Shown: positions 46,928 through 55,645 of the stretch, one piece after another
Numbering within the stretch: the stretch's first letter is position 1
Layout of the letters: the number at the start of each line of letters is the position of its first letter
NCBI RefSeq assembly: GCF_900107845.1
Contig: NZ_FNRM01000007.1
Coordinates: 62,001 to 126,000, forward strand
Length of the DNA: 64,000 nucleotides
Origin: Alkalimonas amylolytica
Lineage (GTDB): Bacteria > Pseudomonadota > Gammaproteobacteria > Enterobacterales > Alteromonadaceae
Direction: 5' to 3'
Program-made: the position numbers and the translations under genes
The notes under the pieces: model-generated
Told to the model about the DNA's origin: nothing
The model's input: the letters and a program-made list of their open reading frames with translations, nothing else
Databases searched by the model: none

Positions 46928-47959
46928 ATGAAAAATATGACGGGTCTTAGCATCAAGACCGAGCAAGGCCAATTGTATATTCTGGATCAGACGCTGTTAC
47001 CGCATCAGCAACGCTGGCTGCATTGTCAGCAAGTAGAACAGATGGTGGTGATGATTCAACAGCTGCAGGTGCGGGGTGCCCCGGCTATTGGTATCGCTGC
47101 ATCCTTGTTGCTGGCCTACCGGGCCGGGCAGGGCGATAGCCGTGCGCAACTGCTGTGTAGTGCTGAAGTGCTCAGAGCGTCCCGACCTACCGCGGTTAAT
47201 CTGATGAATAATCTGGATGCGATGGTAGCCACCTTACAGCAGTCCGATTATGTCAGCGCGGCGGTGGCCTGCGCCGAGCAGCTGTTTGCCGAAGACGTGC
47301 AGCTGTGCCTGCAGATGGCTGAGCATGGCGCAGCTCTGGTGCAGCCGGGCGAGCGCTTGCTGACCCACTGCAACACCGGTGGTTTGGCCACGGCTGGGGT
47401 TGGCACAGCGCTGGGCGTAGTGCGGCTGGCGCAGCAGCAGGGTAAAGGCATCAAAGTGTGGGTGGACGAAACCAGACCGTTGTTGCAAGGCGGCCGTTTA
47501 ACGGCCTGGGAATGCGAGCAACTGGGTATTCCTTATCAGCTGATTTGCGATAATATGGCCGCCATGCTGATGGCACGGGGCGAGGTCGACCGCATCTTTG
47601 TCGGCTCGGATCGCATTGCTGCCAATGGCGACTTTGCCAACAAAGTCGGTACTTACAATCTGGCAGTATTAGCGCATTATCATCAGATCCCGTTTTATGT
47701 GGTGGCCCCGCATACCACGGTCGATCCCAGCTGCAGCGACGGCAGCCAGATCCCGATTGAGCAGCGCCCAGCGGCGGAAGTGCGCGGCGTGAGGGGGAGT
47801 TTTGGCCAGGTTTACTGGGCGCCGGAGCAAGCACCGGTGTTTAACCCGGCATTTGATGTGACCCCGGCCAAACTGGTCACTGGCTGGGTACTGGATAGTG
47901 GCGTGCTTGATCAGGTGGCTGTGGCAGCGGGTGCTTTAACCCGGTTAACCGTTTCCTGA
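46928..47959 (+). CDS. mtnA: Methylthioribose-1-phosphate isomerase
   Basis: A 343-residue MtnA of the eIF-2B alpha-like family, converting methylthioribose-1-phosphate to methylthioribulose-1-phosphate. Family motifs: [53 protein letters not shown] with the catalytic Cys, [19 protein letters not shown], and [22 protein letters not shown] with the catalytic Asp. ATG 46937 is a possible start three codons on. It is transcribed away from mtnK and converges on mtnDCB. Confidence 0.95.
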   Translation: MKNMTGLSIKTEQGQLYILDQTLLPHQQRWLHCQQVEQMVVMIQQLQVRGAPAIGIAASLLLAYRAGQGDSRAQLLCSAEVLRASRPTAVNLMNNLDAMVATLQQSDYVSAAVACAEQLFAEDVQLCLQMAEHGAALVQPGERLLTHCNTGGLATAGVGTALGVVRLAQQQGKGIKVWVDETRPLLQGGRLTAWECEQLGIPYQLICDNMAAMLMARGEVDRIFVGSDRIAANGDFANKVGTYNLAVLAHYHQIPFYVVAPHTTVDPSCSDGSQIPIEQRPAAEVRGVRGSFGQVYWAPEQAPVFNPAFDVTPAKLVTGWVLDSGVLDQVAVAAGALTRLTVS

Positions 47960-47960
47960 T

Positions 47961-47988
47961 AAAAAATGCCCGGAGCAAGCTCCGGGCA
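47961..47988 (-). terminator. Terminator of the mtnBCD operon
   Basis: Perfect ten-base stem TGCCCGGAGC/GCTCCGGGCA (47967-47988) with a two-base loop. On the minus strand it is followed by six T, so it ends mtnBCD transcripts 138 bases after mtnD; it also lies right after the mtnA stop and can act as a hairpin for that gene. Confidence 0.8.
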
Positions 47989-48125
47989 AAAGACAAGGAT
48001 AGACAGGGTGGAACCGCCTTTTCTGGGCGACAAAGCCAGACTAAGGTGTTTCTGCTTTGTTGACAAAGGAGATAAATCCATCCGTCGGGTGAAAAAAATT
48101 CACGTATAACACCTTTGGCTGTTCA

Positions 48126-48668
48126 TTAAGCCAACAGCGGAAAACGCGACGCAATATCGCTGCCGGTAAAGTTGGCGACCCAGCCTTCCGGGTTGTTGAA
48201 TAAGCGGATGGCGGTGAAGTTGGGCTCGCTGCCCATATCGAACCAGTGCGGCGTATTGGCGGGTACGCTGATTAAATCGTTTTGCTGGCACAGTACCTGG
48301 TAGATGTGCTCGCCCAGGTGCAGGCAGAACAAGCCTTCACCACGCACAAAGAAGCGCACTTCGTCTTCACTGTGGGTATGTTCGGCCAGAAATTTTTGCC
48401 GCAGCGCCGCTTTATCCGGGTGATCGCTGCTGAGCGAAATCACATCCACCGTGACATAACCACCTTGCTGCTTCAGCCGCTCGATATCATCGCTGTAGGC
48501 TGCCAGAATACTGGCGCTGTCGGTACTGGCATCGATCGGTTGATTGGCTTGCCATTGCTCAAAGCGAATACCCGCCTGCTGCAACTTATCAGCAATGTCA
48601 GCTGCGTTCTGAGTCTGGTACAGCACTTCTTCAGGTGCTGAGCTGGAAAACACGGTTAATGCGGACAT
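48126..48668 (-). CDS. mtnD: Acireductone dioxygenase
   Basis: A 180-residue cupin that oxidises the acireductone intermediate to the ketoacid precursor of methionine plus formate (iron form). Metal ligands are visible: two His and a Glu in EHTHSEDEVRFFVRGEGLF and the fourth His in PANTPHWFDMG. Length matches the family. It is last in the operon mtnB-mtnC-mtnD, 17 bases after mtnC. Confidence 0.95.
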   Translation of the reverse strand: MSALTVFSSSAPEEVLYQTQNAADIADKLQQAGIRFEQWQANQPIDASTDSASILAAYSDDIERLKQQGGYVTVDVISLSSDHPDKAALRQKFLAEHTHSEDEVRFFVRGEGLFCLHLGEHIYQVLCQQNDLISVPANTPHWFDMGSEPNFTAIRLFNNPEGWVANFTGSDIASRFPLLA

Positions 48669-48685
48669 AGTGAAACCTCGAATAG

Positions 48686-49360
48686 CTATAGGTTGACTTG
48701 GTAGAAGTCCTCTGCCGTTGGATGGCTGCCGGCCGGTTGGCCTTCACGGATCAACTGGCAGGTGGCAATACCCAACTTGCGGGCGGCATCCAGTTCGGCT
48801 ACGACATCGGATAAAAACAACACCTGGCCAGGGGGTAGCTGCAAATGCTGCAGGATGGCGGCGTAGGATGAAATTTCTTTCTTGCCACCCACCCGGGTAT
48901 CGAAATAGCCGCTAAAGAGTGGGGTTAAATCGCCAAAGTCACTGTAACGAAACAGCAGTTGCTGGGCTTCTACCGAGCCGGAGCTGTAGATAAAGAGTTG
49001 CAGGCCCTGTGCGTGCCAGGCTTTTAGTTGCTCGGCAGCATCTGGATACAGGTGGCCGGTGAAATGACCCTGCTGATACCCCAGTCGCCATACCATGCCT
49101 TGCAAGGCCTTTAACGGCGTGATTTTTTCATCGGCGGCAATCCAGGCCTGCAGTTGGGCAATGACAGCCTCAGTATCAGCGTTTGGCTGCTGCATCTTTT
49201 GCCGAACGGCCTTCAGCTCAAGCGCCACCTCGGCCTGCTCGCAACGTTGGCGGATAAAATCCGGCAAGTGTTTGGCAGCATAAGGAAACAGCACCTCGGT
49301 AACAAAAGCGATGCGGCTGGTGGTGCCTTCAATATCGGTGATCAGGGCGCGATAGTTCAT
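48686..49360 (-). CDS. mtnC: Enolase-phosphatase E1
   Basis: A 224-residue HAD-family enzyme that enolises and dephosphorylates diketo-methylthiopentyl-1-phosphate. The N-terminal nucleophile motif is ALITDIEGTTSRIAFVTEVLFPYA, the Ser motif lies in FIYSSGSVEAQQLLF, and the acidic motif is VLFLSDVVAELDAA. Its start overlaps the mtnB stop by four bases (ATGA). Confidence 0.95.
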   Translation of the reverse strand: MNYRALITDIEGTTSRIAFVTEVLFPYAAKHLPDFIRQRCEQAEVALELKAVRQKMQQPNADTEAVIAQLQAWIAADEKITPLKALQGMVWRLGYQQGHFTGHLYPDAAEQLKAWHAQGLQLFIYSSGSVEAQQLLFRYSDFGDLTPLFSGYFDTRVGGKKEISSYAAILQHLQLPPGQVLFLSDVVAELDAARKLGIATCQLIREGQPAGSHPTAEDFYQVNL

Positions 49361-49998
49361 AAGGTTCCTGTGAGTCGGATACGTTCCAGTTCACAGTGTA
49401 TAAGAAATTCCCAGCCCTCTAAATGCCTTTTTGCTTCTTCCAGGCTTTGTCCCCAGACATAAAGGCCATGACCCCGTACCAGCAAGGCCGAAGCTGTCTG
49501 CACCTGAGGCCAGCGCCGGGCCACTTGCGCCGCCAGTGCCGGTATATCCTGGGTATTGTCAAAGATGGCCAAGGGGCAGTGCTGATCATGGCTGAGCTGG
49601 CCACGAATCGCTTTTTGCATTTCATAGCCGCTAAACACGTGTTGTTCAGCCTGAATCAGTCGTGAAAATACGGTGGCTTGCACCGAATGGGTATGCAATA
49701 CCGCTTTGATTGAATCATCCAACTGGTAGAGCCGGACATGCAACGCAGTTTCAGCCGAGGGTTTGCCAGGGCAGAGCAGCTCGCCCTCCGGCCAGCTGAC
49801 CGGCAGTAAGTCCTGTGGGCTTAACTCACCTTTGTCTTTGCCAGAAGCGGTAACCAGCGCTCTGTGCTGCCCACTACGGATGGAAAAGTTGCCGCCTGTG
49901 GCCGGAACCCAGTGGCGGCTGGCAATCCAGCGGCCAGCGGCACACAAGGCAATGGCGTAGGGGTTGAGCTGATGCCCTTGCTGAGCGGCATGATTCAT
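49357..49998 (-). CDS. mtnB: Methylthioribulose-1-phosphate dehydratase
   Basis: A 213-residue class II aldolase-fold enzyme. Zinc ligands are in VLHTHSVQATVF and LLVRGHGLYVWG, and the N-terminal ATGGNFSIRSG is the phosphate-binding motif. It dehydrates methylthioribulose-1-phosphate, the step after MtnA. First gene of the mtnBCD operon, its start lies 23 bases from a run of MetJ-box-like octamers. Confidence 0.94.
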   Translation of the reverse strand: MNHAAQQGHQLNPYAIALCAAGRWIASRHWVPATGGNFSIRSGQHRALVTASGKDKGELSPQDLLPVSWPEGELLCPGKPSAETALHVRLYQLDDSIKAVLHTHSVQATVFSRLIQAEQHVFSGYEMQKAIRGQLSHDQHCPLAIFDNTQDIPALAAQVARRWPQVQTASALLVRGHGLYVWGQSLEEAKRHLEGWEFLIHCELERIRLTGTL

Positions 49999-50020
49999 AA
50001 AATTACACTCCTGAACGCCC

Positions 50021-50052
50021 TGACGTTTAGATGTCTATACATGAAAAGGTCT
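50021..50052. promoter_or_regulatory. MetJ-box-like operator between mtnB and mtnE
   Basis: Four tandem octamers in register, TGACGTTT, AGATGTCT, ATACATGA and AAAGGTCT, match the met box AGACGTCT at 6, 7, 4 and 6 of 8 positions. They sit just upstream of mtnB on the minus strand and 120 bases upstream of the aminotransferase, a position able to repress both. Confidence 0.65.
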
Positions 50053-50171
50053 GAAATGATACCATGCCTGACCAATTTGGCAACTGGTGTGGCTTTCTAT
50101 CTGGCAATAGGTGGTTGCAGAATGGCAGCAGCAGACGCTAAGGTAAAGATAGTTCATGTTCAGGGCAATTT

Positions 50172-51323
50172 ATGCACAGCACCTTTCCATCCAAACTGCC
50201 TGATGTTGGCAGCTCTATTTTCAGCCAGATGTCGCAACTGGCCAGCGAGCAGCAGGCGATTAACTTGTCGCAAGGCTTTCCGGATTTTGGCTGCGACCCT
50301 TTTTTATTGCAGCAACTGGCGGCTTTTAGTCAACAGGGGCTGAATCAGTATGCGCCTATGGCCGGCATTGTGCCGCTGCGTCAGCAAATAGCCGCTTTGA
50401 TTGCGCGCTGTTACCAGCAAAGGGTGTGTCCGGAGCAGCAAATTACCGTCACTTCCGGTGCCACCGAAGCGCTGTTTTGTGCTTTCCAGGCGCTGGTTCG
50501 CCCCGGCGATGAGGTGATCCTGTTTGATCCAGCCTATGACAGCTATGCCCCTGCGGTGCAATTGGCCGGTGGCCGTTGTGTACACCTGGCCCTGACGGCA
50601 CCGGATTTTAAGGTGGATTGGCAGCAAGTAGCTGACAGCATCAACCGCAACACCCGGCTGATCATCGTCAATAGCCCGCACAACCCTAGCAGCCAGGTGT
50701 TTACGGCAGCGGATTGGCAACAGCTTGAAACATTGGTCTGTCAGCACGGTTTGTATTGCCTGAGTGATGAAGTGTACGAGCACATGGTGTTTGATGGACG
50801 GCCGCAACTCAGTGCTTTGAGCTTCACGGAGCTGGCGGCGCGTAGTCTGGTGGTGTCGTCTTTTGGCAAAACTTTCCATGTGACTGGCTGGAAACTGGGC
50901 TATTGCGTAGCGCCAGCTCTGTTGATGACGGAGTTTCGCAAAGTGCATCAGTACGTGACTTTCTCCAGCTTTACCCCGGCACAATTCGCCGTAGCCGCCA
51001 TGCTGGAGCAGCATCCGGAGCAGGTCAGCGGCTTAGCTGCTTTTTACCAGCAAAAGCGCGATTGTTTTGTGGCTGCGCTTGCGACCAGTCGCTTTCAGTT
51101 GCTGCCGGCGCAGGGCACCTATTTTCAGCTGGCCGATTACAGTGCCATCAGCGATCAGCCGGATGTGGAGTTTTGTCGCTGGCTCACCATTGAGCACAAG
51201 GTTGCGGCTATTCCACTCAGCGTGTTTTACCGCCAGCCACCGGCTCAGCGCTTGATTCGATTTTGCTTTGCTAAAAATGAGCAGACGCTGCTGCAAGCTG
51301 CGGAGGTGTTATGCCGGCTCTAA
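50172..51323 (+). CDS. mtnE: Methionine-type aminotransferase (YbdL/MtnE)
   Basis: A 383-residue class I PLP aminotransferase. The PLP lysine is in SSFGKTFHVTGWKLGYC, a signature of the YbdL/KAT methionine and glutamine-preferring group. The start SKLPDVGSSIFSQMSQLASEQQAINLSQGFPDFGCDP is also typical. It converts ketomethiobutyrate to methionine, closing salvage. The next gene is an omega-amidase, which removes the ketoglutaramate made when glutamine is the amino donor; the 13-base overlap with that gene supports this pairing. Confidence 0.92.
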   Translation: MHSTFPSKLPDVGSSIFSQMSQLASEQQAINLSQGFPDFGCDPFLLQQLAAFSQQGLNQYAPMAGIVPLRQQIAALIARCYQQRVCPEQQITVTSGATEALFCAFQALVRPGDEVILFDPAYDSYAPAVQLAGGRCVHLALTAPDFKVDWQQVADSINRNTRLIIVNSPHNPSSQVFTAADWQQLETLVCQHGLYCLSDEVYEHMVFDGRPQLSALSFTELAARSLVVSSFGKTFHVTGWKLGYCVAPALLMTEFRKVHQYVTFSSFTPAQFAVAAMLEQHPEQVSGLAAFYQQKRDCFVAALATSRFQLLPAQGTYFQLADYSAISDQPDVEFCRWLTIEHKVAAIPLSVFYRQPPAQRLIRFCFAKNEQTLLQAAEVLCRL

Positions 51324-52099
51324 AGGTGGCGGTGCTGCAAACCGAACTGCATTGGCAGGATCCAAAGACCAACCGACAGCAGTTGGCTGGGCAGATTGCA
51401 GCACTGAACGGTCAGGATTTGATTGTGTTGCCGGAAATGCTGACCACGGGTTTTTCGATGCAAAGTGCCGCCATTGCCGAGCCTGCTGGCGGTGAGACCC
51501 TGAGCTGGTTAAAGCAACAGGCAGCCTGCAGCGGCGCCGCAATTTGTGGCTCGGTGGCGGTCAAGGAGCGTGGTCAGTATTACAATCGGTTGTACTTTGT
51601 GACCCCCAGAGGTGAGAGCTTTCAGTACGATAAAAAGCACCTGTTTCGGATGGCAGGCGAGCACGATGCTTACCAGGCCGGCACGGAGCGGGTAGTCGTG
51701 CCCTGGCGCGGCCTGCGTTTTTGCCTGCAAATTTGCTACGACCTGCGTTTTCCGGTGTTTAGCCGCAATCGCAATGATTACGATGTGCTGATTTATGTCG
51801 CCAACTGGCCGGCGCCGCGCCGCCTGGCCTGGCGCACCCTGCTGGCGGCCCGTGCCATTGAAAATCAGGCCTATGTGATTGGCTGTAACCGCATTGGCCG
51901 CGATGGCAATGGCGTTGACTACAGCGGCGACAGTTTGGTCATCGATTATCTGGGCCAGCCGTTGGCCGACGGTGCTGATCGGGCGACTGTGCTACGGGTA
52001 GAGCTGGATGGGGCAGCGCTGCAGCAGTTTAAGGATAAATTTCCAGCCTATTTGGATGCCGACACCTTTGAGCTCACGACAACAAGGAAACACGAATGA
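51311..52099 (+). CDS. Omega-amidase (YafV-like nitrilase family)
   Basis: A 262-residue nitrilase-fold amidase. The triad is visible as Glu in VLPEMLTTGFSM, Lys in YDKKHLFRMAGE and Cys in LQICYDLRFPVF. The FSM and RMAGEH segments are typical of omega-amidases (YafV, Nit2, MtnU) that hydrolyse 2-oxoglutaramate to oxoglutarate and ammonia. It overlaps the aminotransferase gene and makes glutamine-driven transamination irreversible. Confidence 0.92.
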   Translation: MPALKVAVLQTELHWQDPKTNRQQLAGQIAALNGQDLIVLPEMLTTGFSMQSAAIAEPAGGETLSWLKQQAACSGAAICGSVAVKERGQYYNRLYFVTPRGESFQYDKKHLFRMAGEHDAYQAGTERVVVPWRGLRFCLQICYDLRFPVFSRNRNDYDVLIYVANWPAPRRLAWRTLLAARAIENQAYVIGCNRIGRDGNGVDYSGDSLVIDYLGQPLADGADRATVLRVELDGAALQQFKDKFPAYLDADTFELTTTRKHE

Positions 52100-52668
52100 A
52101 ATGGATTGGGATAGTCATGGTGCCGCTGATGCTGATTGCTTGCGGTGATGCCGGGGCCCTGAACAGCACTGAAAAAGGCGACCTGGATGCGGGCTTCTGG
52201 CGTTATGCCACCGATCCGCATGGCAGCAGTGCCGACTATAGCGGCGATCTGGTACAAGCAGGCATTGCCCGTATTGCATTTCACCGTGTGCCCAGAGTGG
52301 ATGCGAAAAACAATTCCTGGGTGGAGCTGATTTACGATCTGCCCGCCGGCAGCCTGCCACAGCAAGCCGTGATTGGACTGACGTATCAAAGCAGTACCGA
52401 TCTGGTGGTGAAGCTCGCCCAGCTGGAGTACGGCGAGCAGGGCGATCAGAGTTACGCCCATTACCAGGCGGTGCTGCCAGCGACCACCGGCTGGCACAGC
52501 GAAGCGCTGAGCTTGGCTGATTTTCAGCGGCCAGATTGGACCCCTGCCAGCTCGGTGAACAAGGGCATAGTGCCGGAGCATGTCAGTGCCATTTATCTGG
52601 TGCCGGATTTGACGGATGAACAGGGTGGTCAGGCAGTGTTGAAAGTTCGGGCCATTCAGCTTGAATGA
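52096..52668 (+). CDS. Lipoprotein with carbohydrate-binding-like beta-sandwich, unknown role
   Basis: A 190-residue lipoprotein; the lipobox is LIAC (residues 13-16). Its start overlaps the omega-amidase stop (ATGA). The mature part (WVELIYDLPAG, IGLTYQSSTDLVVKLAQLEYG, WHSEALSLADFQRPDW, VSAIYLVPDL) looks like the jelly-roll of CBM or CIA30-type modules. I recognise no specific family. The overlap makes it part of the mtnE operon by position, with no obvious link to methionine. Confidence 0.75.
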   Translation: MKWIGIVMVPLMLIACGDAGALNSTEKGDLDAGFWRYATDPHGSSADYSGDLVQAGIARIAFHRVPRVDAKNNSWVELIYDLPAGSLPQQAVIGLTYQSSTDLVVKLAQLEYGEQGDQSYAHYQAVLPATTGWHSEALSLADFQRPDWTPASSVNKGIVPEHVSAIYLVPDLTDEQGGQAVLKVRAIQLE

Positions 52669-52762
52669 ATGCAATAGTTCCACCCTTCCCTTGATCTGAG
52701 TCTGGTTTGCCGTCATAACTGTTGGTCCGGGTCTTTATGACCAGTTTGGATGAGAACAACGA

Positions 52763-53197
52763 ATGACAGCACTAACTCCAGAGCTTGAACCCTTGTATCA
52801 GGCCGCCAAAGCGGCCGCAGACCAGGCTTATGCGCCTTACAGTCAGTTTCCGGTAGGGGTAGCGGTGCGCGCCCAGGATGGTCGTATATACACCGGCTGC
52901 AATGTAGAAAATGCCTCCTATGGCGCTACCGTCTGTGCCGAACGCAATGCCATTGCCGCAGGTGTGGTGGCTGGCAAGCGCCAGTTTGATGCCTTAATGG
53001 TCTACACCCCGCAAGATAAGTTAACGCCACCTTGTGGCCTGTGCCGTCAGGTCATTGCCGAATTCTTTTTGCCGAACACCAACATATACAGCAGCAATCA
53101 TCTGCAGCAATTGCAGAGCTGGACAGTACAGCAATTGCTACCAGATGCCTTCACCCCTTTGTATTTAGCCAACAGCACCAAGGTGCCGACGGAGTAA
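52763..53197 (+). CDS. cdd: Cytidine deaminase
   Basis: A 144-residue homotetramer-type cytidine deaminase that turns cytidine and deoxycytidine into (deoxy)uridine. The zinc and catalytic motif is VCAERNAIAAG and the second zinc motif PPCGLCRQVIAEF. NVENASYGATVCAERNA is the family signature. Three bases separate it from deoA, so the two form a pyrimidine salvage operon. Confidence 0.95.
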   Translation: MTALTPELEPLYQAAKAAADQAYAPYSQFPVGVAVRAQDGRIYTGCNVENASYGATVCAERNAIAAGVVAGKRQFDALMVYTPQDKLTPPCGLCRQVIAEFFLPNTNIYSSNHLQQLQSWTVQQLLPDAFTPLYLANSTKVPTE

Positions 53198-53200
53198 GCT

Positions 53201-54517
53201 ATGCCAATTCCACAGGAAATTATCAAAATCAAACGTGATGGCAAAACCCTTAGCCAGGCCGATATTCAGCAATTTGCCAAAGGATTAACCGATGGCAGCT
53301 TCAGCGACAGTCAGGCGGCAGCACTGGCGATGGCGATTTACCTGAATGGCATGTCGGTGGATGAAAAGGTCGCCCTGACTTTGGCGATGCGCGACTCCGG
53401 TACCAGCCTGAACTGGCAGGGGCAGTTGAATGGTCCTGTGGTGGATAAGCACAGCACCGGTGGCGTTGGTGATAAAGTGACCCTGATGCTGGCACCTATG
53501 GTAGCGGCTTGTGGCGCCTATATGCCAAGCATTGCGGGCCGGGGATTGGGCCATACCGGCGGTACCGTCGATAAATTGGAAAGCATCCCGGGTTACAGCT
53601 GCAATCAGTCGCTAAGCCGCATTCGTCAGTTGCTGCCGGAGTTGGGTTGTTTAATCGTCGGTCAGACCGATGAGCTGGCGCCAGCCGATCGGCGTTTGTA
53701 TGGCATCCGCGATGTGACAGCTACGGTTGAATCCATTCCGCTGATTACTGCCTCGATTTTATCGAAAAAACTATCCGAAGGGCTGGATGGCCTGGTGATG
53801 GATGTCAAAGTAGGCAATGGTGCCATTATGGCTACGGCAGAAGATGCACGTGAACTGGCTTGCAGCATTGTCGATACCGCCTGCGGTGCCGGTGTACCGA
53901 CCGCAGCGCTGATTACTGATATGAATCAGATCCTGGGCGATACTGCTGGCAACGCCCTGGAAGTGTTGGAAACGCTGGATTATCTGACCGGCAAAAAGCG
54001 CGAGCCGCGGTTGCATCAGCTAACACTGGCGCTCGGGGCTGAAATGTTGGTGCTGTCCGGGGTAGCCAAGGATCAGGACAGCGCCATCAGTGCTCTGGAA
54101 CACAGCCTGAGCAGCGGTAAAGCTGCTGAGTACTTTGCCAAGATGGTGGCTGCCCTTGGCGGGCCGACTGACTTGCTGGAAAAGCCGGCACAGTATTTAG
54201 CTCAGGCACCTGCGGTGCTGGATGTACCGGCACCGGCCAGCGGCTATCTGCAGATCAGGGATACGGTAGCACTGGGTATGGCGGTGGTGCGCTTAGGTGG
54301 TGGCCGTTCGCATCCGGAGCAGAAGATCAATCCGGCGGTTGGTTTTAGTGGCATCTGCGCGGCGGGCAGTCCGATCAGCCAGGGCCAGCCGTTGTTAACT
54401 GTGCATGCTGCCAATCAGCAGGATGCTGAGTATGCGGCGCAGGAAGTGTTGGCTGCCTGCGCTGTGGTGGCAGAGCCGGTTAGCGTCAGTCCTTTGCTGC
54501 ATCAACGTCTGGCATAA
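53201..54517 (+). CDS. deoA: Thymidine phosphorylase
   Basis: A 438-residue thymidine phosphorylase that releases thymine or uracil and 2-deoxyribose-1-phosphate. The signature DKHSTGGVGDKVTLMLAPMVAACG is present with GRGLGHTGGTVDKLESIPG, as is the C-terminal lid region GGGRSHPEQKINPAVGF. Length is usual. It ends in a 32-base overlap with the convergent serine hydrolase gene. Confidence 0.95.
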   Translation: MPIPQEIIKIKRDGKTLSQADIQQFAKGLTDGSFSDSQAAALAMAIYLNGMSVDEKVALTLAMRDSGTSLNWQGQLNGPVVDKHSTGGVGDKVTLMLAPMVAACGAYMPSIAGRGLGHTGGTVDKLESIPGYSCNQSLSRIRQLLPELGCLIVGQTDELAPADRRLYGIRDVTATVESIPLITASILSKKLSEGLDGLVMDVKVGNGAIMATAEDARELACSIVDTACGAGVPTAALITDMNQILGDTAGNALEVLETLDYLTGKKREPRLHQLTLALGAEMLVLSGVAKDQDSAISALEHSLSSGKAAEYFAKMVAALGGPTDLLEKPAQYLAQAPAVLDVPAPASGYLQIRDTVALGMAVVRLGGGRSHPEQKINPAVGFSGICAAGSPISQGQPLLTVHAANQQDAEYAAQEVLAACAVVAEPVSVSPLLHQRLA

Positions 54518-55532
54518 AGGGGTGTTGCAGTAGCCAATACTCAGCCAGTTCGGCAATGGCCGCGGCGCTCGGATGCAGGCCTGACAGGTTGGACAGAATC
54601 AAAATTGCCTGCTGCTGGTCAGGATCCAGCAACATAGCGGCTGTATAGCCGCCGGTGGCGCCGGTTTGCTCCAGCCAGCGACGTGAGCCTGCCCGACGCT
54701 TTTGCCAGCCAAGACCAGCTGTCGGGTGATGTGCATGCTGCATGTTGCGGATAGCCGGATGATCGGTGGTCAGTTGTTGTGCCAGCCAGATCCCAAGTTC
54801 ATGGCTGCTGCTGTACAAGCCCCCAGAGCCGGTAAAGGCGGCAAAATCCCAATCTGGCGTGATGCTGCCATCCGGGTTCTGCCCAGCTACCCGCTCAGTC
54901 GGTTGCTCAGTGCTGCTGTCTTGCAAGCCCATAGGCTGCAAAATGGCGGCTTGCAGCAGCGCTTCATAATCCAGCCCGGTCATTGCTTGCATGGCAAGTG
55001 CCAGATAGGCATAACCGAGATTGGAGTAGCGATAGCGGCTCTGCCGCTGTTGGATGGCAGAGTCTGCCGGGCAATGCTGCTGCAGTCTGAGGGCATCGTA
55101 GTCAGCAAAAGGATTACTGTCGATCAGCGGCATATCGCCGATATCGTCTGGCAAAAAGGGCAAACCAGCACTGTGGGTCAGTAAAGCGCCCAACTCCAGC
55201 TGTGCCAGGGCTGGGCACAGCTCTGGCAGCAAGGAACCCAGGGGTTGCTCCGGCTCCAGGCTGCCATCAACAAAGCGCAGCGCAAACCAATGCGCAGTAA
55301 ACAACTTGGTCATGGAGCCAGTACCAAACAAGGCGTGCTGGTTGTGCTGGCGTTGCCACTGCCCCTGCTGGTAACGCAGCCCAATGCGCTGACTGGTAGA
55401 GTCAGACAGCCATAGGATACTCAGCTCGGTATGCTCCGGTACCTGATGCAGCTGACGAGCCACTTGCTTTGTGGGTGACACACTGCTGCAAGCCGTCAAT
55501 AGCAGAGCAACCGTGAGGGTAAAAAAGCGCAT
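54486..55532 (-). CDS. Serine hydrolase lipoprotein, beta-lactamase class C fold
   Basis: A 348-residue lipoprotein: lipobox LTAC at residues 12-15, so attached at the outer membrane or periplasmic side. SxxK is in FGTGSMTKLFTAHW, YxN in YRYSNLGYAYLALAM, and the third motif may be QTGATGGYTAAM, which replaces KTG with QTG. It is probably an esterase or D-peptidase and not an antibiotic-resistance enzyme. It is unrelated in detail to the hydrolase at 17722. Confidence 0.85.
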   Translation of the reverse strand: MRFFTLTVALLLTACSSVSPTKQVARQLHQVPEHTELSILWLSDSTSQRIGLRYQQGQWQRQHNQHALFGTGSMTKLFTAHWFALRFVDGSLEPEQPLGSLLPELCPALAQLELGALLTHSAGLPFLPDDIGDMPLIDSNPFADYDALRLQQHCPADSAIQQRQSRYRYSNLGYAYLALAMQAMTGLDYEALLQAAILQPMGLQDSSTEQPTERVAGQNPDGSITPDWDFAAFTGSGGLYSSSHELGIWLAQQLTTDHPAIRNMQHAHHPTAGLGWQKRRAGSRRWLEQTGATGGYTAAMLLDPDQQQAILILSNLSGLHPSAAAIAELAEYWLLQHPFMPDVDAAKD

Positions 55533-55597
55533 AGCAGCTTCCGCAGTGGGTGGGTAGTGCTAAGCTTAGCGAATTCTGTGCTGGCTTGCAGAGAGAT

Positions 55598-55624
55598 AAA
55601 AAAGCCAGCCTGAACCGGCTGGCT
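55598..55624 (-). terminator. Rho-independent terminator of rho
   Basis: Minus-strand stem AGCCAGCC/GGCTGGCT (55624-55617 with 55610-55603) and a six-base loop, followed by six T (55603-55598). It lies 22 bases after the rho stop codon. Confidence 0.88.
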
Positions 55625-55645
55625 TGCTAAAGCTTTTAAGGCGCT

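Noticed and set aside
48001-48120. A possible small gene or RNA between mtnA and mtnD
   Set aside because: No start codon with a ribosome site and no strong structure beyond the terminator; it looks like 3' untranslated sequence.
50041-50343. A 100-codon frame starting in the MetJ-box region and running into mtnE out of frame
   Set aside because: It overlaps mtnE for more than half of its length and its C-terminal part is clearly a shadow of that gene.
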